Origin: an uncultured Oscillospiraceae bacterium
Lineage (GTDB): Bacteria; Bacillota_A; Clostridia; Oscillospirales; Oscillospiraceae
Length of the DNA stretch: 28,247 bases
Direction: 5' to 3'
Assembly (NCBI GenBank): GCA_944385265.1
Contig: CALWWO010000178.1
Span: 1-28,247 of the forward strand
Shown: piece after piece, positions 7,216 to 14,810 of the stretch
Layout of the letters: every line of letters starts with the position of its first letter
How positions within the stretch are numbered: position 1 is the stretch's first letter
The notes under the pieces: generated by a model
What the model was told of the DNA's origin: nothing
The model's input: the letters and a program-made list of their open reading frames with translations, nothing else
The model's database searches: none
Position numbers and translations under genes: made by a program

Positions 7216-8595
7216 TTATTCCATCGGCTCGATGGTATATTTGACGACGCGCTCCTCCTGCTCTTTGCGCCATGCAAAGAAGCGCTCTGCGATCTGCGGG
7301 AAAGCGATATAGGAGAGGACGTCCTCATCGTTTTTAGCGATGCCGGCAAGTTCTGCCTTCGCCTTTTCAAACATCGGCTCAAGCGTATCGGCGAATCTTC
7401 CATCGATAACCGGCGTGTCTCCAAGTATAAGCTTTCTGACTTCGGGATCGATAGGAGCCGGAGTCTGACCGTACTCGCCGCGGCAGTACGCCTTTATCTC
7501 ATTGCCGACATTTTTATATCTCTGTCCGGCAAGGACATTCTGTACAGCCTGAACGCCGACCATCTGGCTTGTAGGCGTTACAAGCGGGGGATAGCCAAGA
7601 TCCGCTCTGACCTTCGGCGTCTCGATGAGCGCCTCGTCGAGCTTGTCGATAGCGTTCATCATTTTAAGCTGCGAGATGAGGTTTGAGAGCATGCCGCCCG
7701 GTATCTGGTAGACGAGGCAGTTCGTGTCCGTTGCCATCGATACGGGATCGATAGTGCCGGAGGAGATGAACTCGTCTCTTATCGGCTTAAAGAAATCGGC
7801 GATCTCTTTAAGCGTATTCTGGTCAAGTCCTGTTTCGTATCCGTACTGTCCCAGGACGTAAGCCATCGTCTCCGTCGCAGGCTGAGAAGATCCGCCGGAA
7901 AACGGCGAGATAGCCGTGTCGATGATATCTGCGCCGGCTTCTACCGCCTTGAGATATGTCATAAAGGCAAGACCCGGGGTAGAATGAGTGTGGACGTCGA
8001 TAGGCAGATCGACAGCGTCTTTAAGCGCGCTTACAAGATCGTACGCTTCTTTCGGGCTCATGATGCCTGCCATATCCTTGATACAGATCGAGGAAACGCC
8101 CATTTTCTGCATTTCACGGCACAGTTCGACAAATTTTGCGTGAGTGTGTACAGGACTTGACGTGTAGGAGATGGCGCCCTGTGCATGCGCGCCTTGCTTT
8201 ACTGTCTCCTCAATAGCGACCTGAAGGTTGCGCGGATCGTTGAGCGCGTCGAATATCCTGATTATGTCGATGCCGTTTTTAACAGAGAGCTCGACAAATT
8301 TGCGCACAACATCGTCCGGGTAATGCTTGTATCCGAGGAGATTCTGACCGCGCAGAAGCATTTGCAGCTTTGTATTCGGCATAGCCTTTCTTATATTACG
8401 CAGTCTTTCCCAGGGATCCTCGTTGAGATAGCGAAGACATACGTCAAACGTAGCGCCGCCCCAACATTCTACAGAGTAGTAACCTGCCTTATCCATCGTT
8501 TTAAGGATAGGCTCAAACCTGTCATAGGGAAGTCTGGTTGCCGCGAGGGACTGGTTACCGTCGCGAAGAACAGTTTCGGTAAAGTTAACTTTCAT
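7216..8595 (-). CDS. oadA: Oxaloacetate/pyruvate carboxyltransferase, alpha subunit
   Basis: A carboxyltransferase of the HMGL-like TIM-barrel family, 459 residues. It moves the carboxyl group of oxaloacetate to biotin, releasing pyruvate. Visible are TVLRDGNQSLAATRL (9-22), the CIKDMAG motif with the probable carboxylated lysine K173, and the metal-binding DVHTHSTPG with H202 and H204. There is no C-terminal biotin domain, which is supplied by the third gene. The start follows AGGAGG with a 7-base spacer. As first gene of the sodium-pump operon it should work in decarboxylation, though this family is also called pyruvate carboxylase subunit B. Confidence 0.92.
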   Translation of the reverse strand: MKVNFTETVLRDGNQSLAATRLPYDRFEPILKTMDKAGYYSVECWGGATFDVCLRYLNEDPWERLRNIRKAMPNTKLQMLLRGQNLLGYKHYPDDVVRKFVELSVKNGIDIIRIFDALNDPRNLQVAIEETVKQGAHAQGAISYTSSPVHTHAKFVELCREMQKMGVSSICIKDMAGIMSPKEAYDLVSALKDAVDLPIDVHTHSTPGLAFMTYLKAVEAGADIIDTAISPFSGGSSQPATETMAYVLGQYGYETGLDQNTLKEIADFFKPIRDEFISSGTIDPVSMATDTNCLVYQIPGGMLSNLISQLKMMNAIDKLDEALIETPKVRADLGYPPLVTPTSQMVGVQAVQNVLAGQRYKNVGNEIKAYCRGEYGQTPAPIDPEVRKLILGDTPVIDGRFADTLEPMFEKAKAELAGIAKNDEDVLSYIAFPQIAERFFAWRKEQEERVVKYTIEPME

Positions 8596-8647
8596 ATATT
8601 GACCTCCTGATAGATAAATTAATCGTCAGTCTATAACGGTAATACAC

Positions 8648-8752
8648 GCTTGGAAACCATATTCCCGTCAAGCGCTTTAAATAAAAGCCGTACAGACTTA
8701 GAAAATATAAGCAGTTTGAACAAATAAACTGCATCCGTCTTTAATAAAGACG
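8648..8752. other. Leader region of the oad operon with inverted repeats
   Basis: The gap 8596-9039 upstream of oadA has no gene I can support. It contains an inverted repeat CGCTTG-N15-CAAGCG (8648-8674) and two perfect hairpins in tandem: GCAGTTT-N8-AAACTGC (8711-8732) and CGTCTTT-AAT-AAAGACG-like (8736-8752). They would lie in the 5' leader of oadA mRNA. An operator or an attenuator is possible; no known riboswitch is recognised. Confidence 0.35.
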
Positions 8753-9039
8753 TACACTTTACCAAAGCGGCGGAGAAACGGATAGTAAAAAATAAATCTG
8801 ACGAAAAAGCGGTGAAACAACACTCTTTTTTGCCGGAAATTTAATATAATCAAAATCCCACTCCATTTTACATGATACCACACGGAAAATTTTTATGCAA
8901 TAAAAAAAGAAGCATTTTTTAGCCGGGATTTACTAAAAACAGCAAGACGTAAAACCGCGCCTGTCGCTTGAACGGTTGTACTTTGATACGCCGCCGGTGC
9001 GTATGCCGATAGGTATAAACGCACTTTTTCTAATCAAGA

Positions 9040-9070
9040 AAAAAACGCAGAGCTTAAGCTTTGCGTTTTT
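9040..9070 (-). terminator. Terminator of htrA-type gene
   Basis: AAAAACGCA and AGCTT pair with AAGCT and TGCGTTTTT around a single mismatch. Read on the minus strand the stem is followed by T7. It lies about 100 bases past the stop of the protease gene. Confidence 0.75.
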
Positions 9071-9166
9071 CCCGGCGTTGCGCTATATAGCCGCCAAATC
9101 GTTTATGTTTATAATTTAAAATGAAAGAAAGAAGATAACTAAAATAAAGAGGATGGTCACACAGGC

Positions 9167-10387
9167 TTATCTGCCGCTATAAAACGGCGCGACATAGCTG
9201 GACTGCGACGGGGAATCATTATAATTTTCCGTCTCTGAGCTGCTCTCAGGAAGCTGCTCGTCAAAGGTCACGTTGAATGTGAGGTACTCGTTAGAGCGGT
9301 AAACGGTTATATCCGCGCTGTCTCCGGCGGCAAAACCGCTGAGGACAGATTTGAGACTTTCCACATTTTTGATCGCCTCGTCGCCGACTGCCGTTATAAC
9401 GTCGCCAGCCTGGATACCGGCGTTTGCCGCGCATGAGCCGTCATTCACGGAGTATACATACACGCCGGACGGGATACTGTAATACTGTGACACGTACTGT
9501 TCGACGTCTCTGGCTGAGATACCGAGAGAAGCCTTACCTGTTACATAGCCGTGCTCTATAAGATCGGAAGCGATGGCGACGGCGTCATTTATCGGAATGG
9601 CGAAACCTAATCCCTCAACTCGCTCGTCAGAGTATTTGGCGGTGACGATGCCTATAACATTGCCGTATTCATCAAAGACTGGTCCACCGGAATTGCCGGA
9701 GTTTACGGCGGCGTCGATCTGGAACATATTTATAGACGTGTAAGCGTCGGTGGCGATGACTCTGTCAAGCGCGCTTATAATGCCGCTTGTCATTGTAAAA
9801 TCAAGCTCGCCCAAGGGATTGCCGACGCAGTATATGATCTCGCCCACTTCCATGGAGTCAGAATCGCCGAAAGATACGGCGTTCAGTCCGTCGGCGTCGA
9901 TTTTTATTACCGCTATGTCGTTATCTGAATAGTAACCTACGATCTCGGCTGGATAGCTTGTTCCGTCGCTGAAAATAACGGAGAGATCATATCCATACAG
10001 TACGGAGTACTCTATAACATGGTAGTTTGTCATTATATATCCGTCTGAAGATATCACAAAGCCTGTGCCAGATGTAGCGCTCGTAGTTTCCTGACCGAAT
10101 ATGTTCTGCGTTGTCGACGTGGATTTTACGGCTACGACCTGCTCAAGAGCCAGGCTGTAAATATCGGTAGCGGAAAGCAGACCGGAACTGCTTATGGATT
10201 CCGCTTCAGTGTCAGCGGCGCTATCATTTTCGCTTCGCGAAGCTGCGCTCTGATCAGCTGTTTCAGTAAGACTATAACGATCCAGTATAAAATATGCGCT
10301 GCCAGCGCCGGATGCTGCGCATAGCAGTACGAGAGAAAGGGCTACGCAGAAAAATTTTAATATAGTCTGTCTGTTGTTTCTTGACAT
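9167..10387 (-). CDS. HtrA/DegP-family membrane-anchored serine protease
   Basis: A trypsin-like quality-control protease of the S1C family, 406 residues. Order: a short cytoplasmic tail, one N-terminal membrane anchor (about 9-35), a Ser/Asp/Glu-rich linker (about 40-70), the protease domain, and one PDZ domain (about 290-380, with VYSVNDGSCAANAGIQAGDVI). The catalytic triad is visible: H123 in TNYHVIEY, D157 in DNDIAVIKID, S233 in GNSGGPVF. It should degrade or refold misfolded proteins outside the membrane. The ATG at 10387 is preferred because AAGGTG lies six bases upstream. It is a single-gene unit with its own terminator at 9040-9070. Confidence 0.93.
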   Translation of the reverse strand: MSRNNRQTILKFFCVALSLVLLCAASGAGSAYFILDRYSLTETADQSAASRSENDSAADTEAESISSSGLLSATDIYSLALEQVVAVKSTSTTQNIFGQETTSATSGTGFVISSDGYIMTNYHVIEYSVLYGYDLSVIFSDGTSYPAEIVGYYSDNDIAVIKIDADGLNAVSFGDSDSMEVGEIIYCVGNPLGELDFTMTSGIISALDRVIATDAYTSINMFQIDAAVNSGNSGGPVFDEYGNVIGIVTAKYSDERVEGLGFAIPINDAVAIASDLIEHGYVTGKASLGISARDVEQYVSQYYSIPSGVYVYSVNDGSCAANAGIQAGDVITAVGDEAIKNVESLKSVLSGFAAGDSADITVYRSNEYLTFNVTFDEQLPESSSETENYNDSPSQSSYVAPFYSGR

Positions 10388-10630
10388 AATGATCACCTTT
10401 CTGCCGCTTTGATATTCAGTCTAAATACGGGGAAAAAGCTACCAAGCGGCGTGGATACTTTGCGGCGGGCACTATAAAACAGTGACAAAATACAGCGGAT
10501 GTATTTAGATTGATTTTATGCTTGTATAGTATCCCACGTTTTTAGATAAACGATTAATGAAATTGGACCGATTTTTAAATAAAAACAAAACAAACTTTTA
10601 ACTCTAAAACGTAAAGTTCTTGCACGAAAT

Positions 10631-10681
10631 AAAAACCGTCATGTCTTTACGGACAAATTCCGTAAAGACATGACGGTTTTT
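10631..10681 (-). terminator. Terminator of the MATE gene
   Basis: Two perfect 23-base arms (10631-10653 and 10659-10681) around a 5-base loop CAAAT, with A5/T5 ends. It lies 61 bases past the MATE stop on the minus strand. It would also block read-through toward the htrA-type gene. The rest of 10388-10741 shows nothing else I can support; it should contain the protease promoter. Confidence 0.85.
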
Positions 10682-10741
10682 AAGTTTTATATAAGGAGAA
10701 TAGCTTGTAATGCCGTGCTTTTCGAGCGCAGCTCGCAAAAG

Positions 10742-12139
10742 CTATTGAAGCGCCTCTTCTTTTTCCTGCTGTTTTATAAGCGACTGTATTTCTTTAAGTA
10801 TTCTAATAAGCATAGGTGCGGCGATGAGCATCGAAAGCGCATCAGAAACAGCTTGCGCCGACGCAAGTCCATACACTCCAAAGACCTCAGACAGGATAAT
10901 GACGCATGGGATAAGGCATATGACCTGTCTTGAAAGGCTTAAAACCGCGGCTCCCGTGGCTTTACCGAGCGCCTGGAAAAGACCGCTTATGACCATTACC
11001 CACATGTGGAGCGGGAGCATAAAGCATTGCGCGCGCACCATAAACGAGCCGATATCGATAATGTCGTTCTCGCCCTCGGCTGCAAAAGCGCCGACGAGTT
11101 GGCGTGAAAAAATTATCATTATACCGCCGAGCACGACTGAGACCACAGCACCCAAAAGCGTCGTGAACCAGAAAGCGCTTTTAACGCGCTTGTAATTTTT
11201 GGCGCCCCAGCAGTATCCCGCGACAGGCTGGAAGCCTTGACCAAAACCGATAATAGCCGATCCGATAAAGCGCGTACACTTGTTTGCCACTGATATTGCG
11301 GCGAGCGCGGCGTCGCTGAAGCCGCCGGCAATATTGTTTGTAATAACTGTGGACACGTTCAAAAGGCTGCTGCGTAAAAACGAGGGTATGCCCATCCGCG
11401 CGATCTCGATATATATTCTTTTTGTGGGTTTAAAAAGTTTGGGGCTAATCTCAAGGATCGTTTTCTTCTTTAAATAAGGGTACAAGAGCACAGAGGCGCT
11501 TACGACCTTTGAAAGCGCCGTAGCTGCCGCCGCGCCGCCTACGCCCCAGTTAAATGTATAAATGAATATGGGGTCCAAAATTATATTTAGGATACAGCCC
11601 GAGAGCATACCGATCATGGAATAAGTTGTGCTGCCCTCCGACCTGAGAAGCTGGCTCAGTACAACATCCATCGCCGTAAATGGCGCCGCCATAAGTATAA
11701 ACATGGCGTAATCCATGGAATATTGTTTTGCCGACTCCGTAGCGCCGAGAAGCGTGACTAAAGGCTCCATAAAAATAAGACCTATCACGCCAAGTACGAT
11801 CGATACGCCGATGGCCGTAAAGAACGCTACGTTTCCGGTCTCATATGCTTCCTCATCCTTTTCTGCGCCGAGAAGACGCGAGATATAGCTGGACGCGCCC
11901 ATGCCTATACCAAAGGAGACAGAACGAAGGATTCCCATAAGAGAATCGTTTACTCCGACTGCGGCTGTGGCTGCGGTGCCAAGCTTACTTACAAAAAATG
12001 TGTCTGCCAGATTATAGAATGAATCGATGAGCATCGAGACTACCATAGGAAAGGCGATAACAGGTATCACCTTTGCGATGGAGTGCTCAAGCATCATTTC
12101 GCGCCTGGCATCGCGCGAGGATTGTGCGGGTGACGTCAT
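10742..12139 (-). CDS. MATE family multidrug exporter
   Basis: A cation-coupled multidrug and toxin extrusion transporter of 465 residues with about twelve hydrophobic helices in two similar halves. The MATE signatures are visible: PMVVSMLIDSFYNLADTFFVSKLG near the start, GMGASSYISRLLGA, and in the second half GFGQGFQPVAGYCWGAKNY. The start ATG 12139 has GGAGG nine bases upstream. The marR-type gene lies just upstream in the same orientation, separated by a hairpin and by a promoter-like stretch, which fits a drug exporter controlled by its neighbour. Substrate cannot be told from sequence. Confidence 0.93.
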   Translation of the reverse strand: MTSPAQSSRDARREMMLEHSIAKVIPVIAFPMVVSMLIDSFYNLADTFFVSKLGTAATAAVGVNDSLMGILRSVSFGIGMGASSYISRLLGAEKDEEAYETGNVAFFTAIGVSIVLGVIGLIFMEPLVTLLGATESAKQYSMDYAMFILMAAPFTAMDVVLSQLLRSEGSTTYSMIGMLSGCILNIILDPIFIYTFNWGVGGAAAATALSKVVSASVLLYPYLKKKTILEISPKLFKPTKRIYIEIARMGIPSFLRSSLLNVSTVITNNIAGGFSDAALAAISVANKCTRFIGSAIIGFGQGFQPVAGYCWGAKNYKRVKSAFWFTTLLGAVVSVVLGGIMIIFSRQLVGAFAAEGENDIIDIGSFMVRAQCFMLPLHMWVMVISGLFQALGKATGAAVLSLSRQVICLIPCVIILSEVFGVYGLASAQAVSDALSMLIAAPMLIRILKEIQSLIKQQEKEEALQ

Positions 12140-12194
12140 AATCAGGTACCTCCGAATAAAGAAAATCGCAAACTGCAACGTTGAAAAAACCACC

Positions 12195-12220
12195 TGTTGC
12201 AAACAACAATCATTGTAACA
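12195..12220. promoter_or_regulatory. Imperfect palindrome over the MATE promoter (possible MarR operator)
   Basis: TGTTGCAA (12195-12202) and TTGTAACA (12213-12220) form an inverted repeat with one mismatch per arm and a 10-base centre. On the minus strand it overlaps a TACAAT -10 box about 75 bases upstream of the MATE start. The location suits repression by the adjacent MarR protein, which is inference. Confidence 0.35.
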
Positions 12221-12349
12221 TTTTTTGATTCGAAATGGAAAGACTAAAATAAAATATGTTAATACGTAAAATTTATGGAAAAACTAAGTAAAAAATATAT
12301 GCAGTTACAGCGCATGAGGCGCAAAGCCTTTTCAAAAAGGCACCGCAGG

Positions 12350-12385
12350 AGACAAAAACAGGCGCTGCGATATTGTCGCAGCGCC
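12350..12385 (-). terminator. Terminator after marR-type gene
   Basis: GGCGCTGCGA (12361-12370) and TCGCAGCGCC (12376-12385) form a perfect 10-bp stem with a 5-base loop, followed on the minus strand by TGTTTTTG. A second small hairpin, GCCTTTT-CA-AAAAGGC, lies at 12326-12341. Confidence 0.7.
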
Positions 12386-12405
12386 TAAAGGATAGATCGT
12401 TTTGA

Positions 12406-12861
12406 TTATTCGATATTATTAGATGCATTTTTAAGCATACGCTCCAAAACATCCACGGCGAGTGAACGTTCTTCATTCGTGATGTCGCAGGCAACAAGGG
12501 TAGTCCAATCATACAGTCTTTTTTTTATGACCGGCAGCAGAGCTTTGCCGTCTTCAGTAAGATGCATGCAGTATTGTCTCCTGTCTATCGGTGAAAGCTC
12601 GCGGCTTATATAGCCGGCGTCCTCAAGTTTACGCGCCGTTCTGGCAACGTTGCTCTTATCTATTCCAAGATGTTCGGATATAAAATCTTGACTTGAGCCG
12701 GGGTGTACGTCAAGAGTTAGGATATACATGAACATTGCGCCCTGAAGCCCTTGGGAGCGGAGACCTTCATTTATATATCTTCTGCGTTTTCTTTCAAGAT
12801 TGCTTATAAGACGGGTTATCTTTCTGCCAAATTCATGGGATAGCTCAGCTGCGTTATCCAT
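12406..12861 (-). CDS. MarR family transcriptional regulator
   Basis: A winged-helix repressor of 151 residues. The central region QDFISEHLGIDKSNVARTARKLEDAGYISRELSPIDRRQYCMHLTEDG (about 58-105) shows the MarR recognition helix, the conserved D-R-R of the wing and the L-T-x-x-G that follows. Helices at both ends would form the dimer interface. The start follows AAAGGAGG. It sits upstream of a MATE exporter in the same direction, so its likely job is ligand-responsive control of that exporter and of itself. Confidence 0.92.
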   Translation of the reverse strand: MDNAAELSHEFGRKITRLISNLERKRRRYINEGLRSQGLQGAMFMYILTLDVHPGSSQDFISEHLGIDKSNVARTARKLEDAGYISRELSPIDRRQYCMHLTEDGKALLPVIKKRLYDWTTLVACDITNEERSLAVDVLERMLKNASNNIE

Positions 12862-12889
12862 AATTTTTCCTCCTTTAATAGCACTAACT

Positions 12890-12910
12890 CATGTAAAATG
12901 TTATGACATG
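12890..12910. promoter_or_regulatory. Possible MarR autoregulatory operator
   Basis: CATGT-N11-ACATG lies 29 bases upstream of the marR-type start. The flanks extend the symmetry loosely (AACT on one side, AAAGTT on the other). Assigned by position and symmetry only. The stretch 12911-13125 beyond it is AT-rich and shows no gene. Confidence 0.3.
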
Positions 12911-13125
12911 AAAGTTATTTTCAAATTTAAGCGCGAAAATCTACGTAAAAAAGTGTAAGTAATAACCCTGATAGAATTATAAGCCACTTCCTGTGAAAAA
13001 TCAACAATATTAGCAGTAATTCAATAAAGTTTACAAATTTATCATTTAAAAAGTAAAATAACAATGGGGAATGCATTATTCTAACAAGTAAAGCTGATAG
13101 AATAAAGGACAATACCGCTGTTTTA

Positions 13126-13201
13126 CTGCCCTGAGCAAGTTAAATTTAACGGTGTGGAAGCTGTCTTTGGACGGCAGGAGCCCAAAAAAAGAAGGACATC
13201 C
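13126..13201. repeat. Direct repeat copy A of a structured element
   Basis: 76 bases starting CTGCCCTGAGCAAG, differing from copy B (13353-13427) at four substitutions and one A in a homopolymer. It carries the 12-bp palindrome GTTAAATTTAAC and a hairpin GCTGTC-TTTG-GACGGC (13160-13175). It ends with GAAGGACATCC, the left arm of the tRNA terminator, but lacks the right arm, so it is a duplicated fragment of the tRNA-proximal region. Confidence 0.85.
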
Positions 13202-13223
13202 GCAGGAAAGCTTAATCCGGTGT

Positions 13224-13335
13224 TGCGTTTGAGAACGCAAAGAAGAGCAGGCGTGATGTAGTCAAATGCTAAAACGATCCTTCTGGATCGCGCCGCGGGT
13301 GCGGCGTACAAGGTTTTGATATAGGCAAAACCTTG
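13224..13335. other. Array of four perfect hairpins
   Basis: Between the two repeat copies lie four perfect stem-loops: TGCGTT-TGAG-AACGCA (13224-13239), CGATCC-TTCT-GGATCG (13275-13290), CGCCGC-GGGT-GCGGCG (13291-13306) and CAAGGTTTTG-N7-CAAAACCTTG (13309-13335). The last three are nearly back to back. No coding potential is convincing here. This density suggests a structured RNA or a palindromic repeat element. Confidence 0.6.
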
Positions 13336-13352
13336 GCGCAAGGGCGGCTTAG

Positions 13353-13427
13353 CTGCCCTGAGCAAGTTAAATTTAACGGTGCGGAAGCCGCCTTTGGGCG
13401 GCAGGAGCCCAAAAAAGAAGGACATCC
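13353..13427. repeat. Direct repeat copy B, joined to the tRNA-Arg terminator
   Basis: 75 bases matching copy A. Its hairpin reads GCCGCC-TTTG-GGCGGC (13387-13402). Relative to copy A one stem pair changes from U-A to C-G on both sides and another from U-G to C-G, so pairing is kept. The 3' end is the left arm of the terminator at 13411-13447. Confidence 0.85.
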
Positions 13428-13447
13428 TGCGGATGTCCTTCTTTTTT
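13411..13447 (-). terminator. Terminator of tRNA-Arg
   Basis: A6-GAAGGACATCC (13411-13427) and its exact complement (13431-13447) form a 17-bp stem with a TGC loop. It begins at the encoded CCA end of the tRNA. The A6 and T6 ends give a U-run on the minus strand. Confidence 0.85.
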
Positions 13448-13523
13448 GGTACGCCTGAAGGGACTCGAACCCCCGATCTCACGGTTCGTAGCCGTGCACT
13501 CTATCCAGCTGAGCTACAGGCGC
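13447..13523 (-). tRNA. tRNA-Arg (anticodon ACG)
   Basis: Read on the minus strand it folds as a complete cloverleaf of 77 bases. Acceptor GCGCCTG pairs with CAGGCGT (first pair G-U). D arm has AGCTCAGCTGGATAGAG, the anticodon stem-loop is CACGG-CTACGAA-CCGTG with anticodon ACG, and the T arm contains GGTTCGAGTCC. ACCA at the 3' end is encoded. A34 is expected to be deaminated to inosine to read CGU, CGC and CGA. Confidence 0.96.
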
Positions 13524-13673
13524 ATAAATAATCAGCCTAATAAATATAGCACATAAAAAATAAAAAAGCAAGTCCTATTTCAAAGGATAGGCATAATTTT
13601 ATTTTTGCTTGCAAATACGCAGCCGTATGGTATCATAGGTAGAGTTAACAAAAGGCTGCGAGGATTTTGAAAT

Positions 13674-14810
13674 ATGGAATTTACGTTGTGCGTACCGTGC
13701 CTTTTCGGATTGGAGGGGCTTGCGGCGGACGAGCTTAGGCGGCTCGACATGGAAAATGTCCGCGCCGAAAACGGAAAGGTGATGTTTGACGGGTCCGCTT
13801 TTGATATAGCGAGAGCAAATATATGGCTTAGAACGGGCGAGCGAGTTTTGATACAGGTCGGTACCACGCGGGCTGATACTTTCGATATGCTGTTTGAGGG
13901 CGTAAAAGCTATGCCGTGGGAACAGTTTGTGACTATGGATGGGGCGTTCCCTGTTAAGGGACATTCGCTCAATTCAAGGCTTCATTCGATACCGGACTGT
14001 CAGAAGATCGTGAAAAAAGCGATAGCGGACAGGCTGGCGTCAAAATTCCATGTCAGTTGGCTTAAAGAGAGCGGCGCAAAATATCAGGTGCAGTTTGCGA
14101 TAATGCACGACATGGCGTATTTATATATAGATACGAGCGGAGCGGGACTTCATAAACGCGGTTACCGCCCGGTGAGCAATCCCGCGCCGCTTAGAGAGAC
14201 GCTCGCCGCCGCTATGGTGACTCTTTCAAGATATCGCGGGAAAGAATCGGTCTGCGATCCGTTCTGCGGTTCGGGCACAATACCGATAGAGGCGGCGCTC
14301 ATCGCGAAAAACCGCGCGCCGGGGCTTAGCAGGTCGTTTGCCGCGCAAAGCTGGACATGGATCCCAAAAACATCGTGGAAGATGGCGGCGGAAGAGGCAA
14401 GGGACCGTGAATTTCATGGCAATTACGACATATGGGGCGGCGATATCGATCCCACAAGCGTGAAGATCGCGGCAGAAAATGTGCGCCGCGCCGGCGTCGG
14501 CGACGTTGTTAAGATAGAAGAAGCTGACGCGCGGGAATTTCATAGAGGAAAATCCGGCGGGGTTATCATATCAAATCCGCCGTACGGAGAGCGCGTTATG
14601 GAGCGCGCGGAAGCCGAGCGGCTGTACCGCGAATTTGGCGCGGCTGCAAAAAAGCTCGAAGGATGGAGAATGTATATACTCTCATCCCATACAGAGTTTG
14701 AACGTGCGTTTGGGAAAGCGGCGGATAAAAAGCGAAAGCTGTATAACGGCATGATAAAATGCGATCTATATATGTACACGAGAGACAGCGGAGGGAAAAG
14801 CAAAAGATGA
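13674..14810 (+). CDS. THUMP-domain rRNA methyltransferase (RlmL/YpsC-like)
   Basis: A class I SAM-dependent RNA methyltransferase of 378 residues, probably making N2-methylguanosine in 23S rRNA. The N-terminal third is the THUMP-containing RNA-binding part (F-G-L-E-G-L-A-A-D-E-L near the start is typical). The SAM-binding segment DPFCGSGTIPIEAALIA lies at about 195-211 and the catalytic NPPY at 301-304, followed by GER. It corresponds to the N-terminal half of E. coli RlmKL and to Bacillus YpsC. The start ATG follows GAGG by about ten bases. Its TGA overlaps the ATG of the next gene by four bases (ATGA), so the two are translationally coupled. Confidence 0.92.
   Translation: MEFTLCVPCLFGLEGLAADELRRLDMENVRAENGKVMFDGSAFDIARANIWLRTGERVLIQVGTTRADTFDMLFEGVKAMPWEQFVTMDGAFPVKGHSLNSRLHSIPDCQKIVKKAIADRLASKFHVSWLKESGAKYQVQFAIMHDMAYLYIDTSGAGLHKRGYRPVSNPAPLRETLAAAMVTLSRYRGKESVCDPFCGSGTIPIEAALIAKNRAPGLSRSFAAQSWTWIPKTSWKMAAEEARDREFHGNYDIWGGDIDPTSVKIAAENVRRAGVGDVVKIEEADAREFHRGKSGGVIISNPPYGERVMERAEAERLYREFGAAAKKLEGWRMYILSSHTEFERAFGKAADKKRKLYNGMIKCDLYMYTRDSGGKSKR

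Noticed and set aside
8698..8883. 61-codon minus-strand frame upstream of oadA
   Set aside because: No ribosome site, aromatic-rich low-complexity translation, and it overlaps the tandem hairpins.
8943..9119. Plus-strand open stretch (KPRLSLERLYFDTPPV and on) between oadA and the protease gene
   Set aside because: It looks mildly coding, but it has no start with a ribosome site and runs through the terminator hairpin at 9040-9070.
12927..13112. 61-codon minus-strand frame upstream of the marR-type gene
   Set aside because: AT-rich, hydrophobic by composition only, no ribosome site.
13126..13427. CRISPR-like array
   Set aside because: Only two repeat copies, each about 75 bases with internal hairpins and a 151-base gap; no cas genes nearby.
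13123..13482. Open frame on the minus strand starting MRSGVRVPSGVPKK
   Set aside because: It begins inside the tRNA-Arg gene (the T arm translates as VRVPSG), runs through its terminator and the hairpin repeats, and has no ribosome site.
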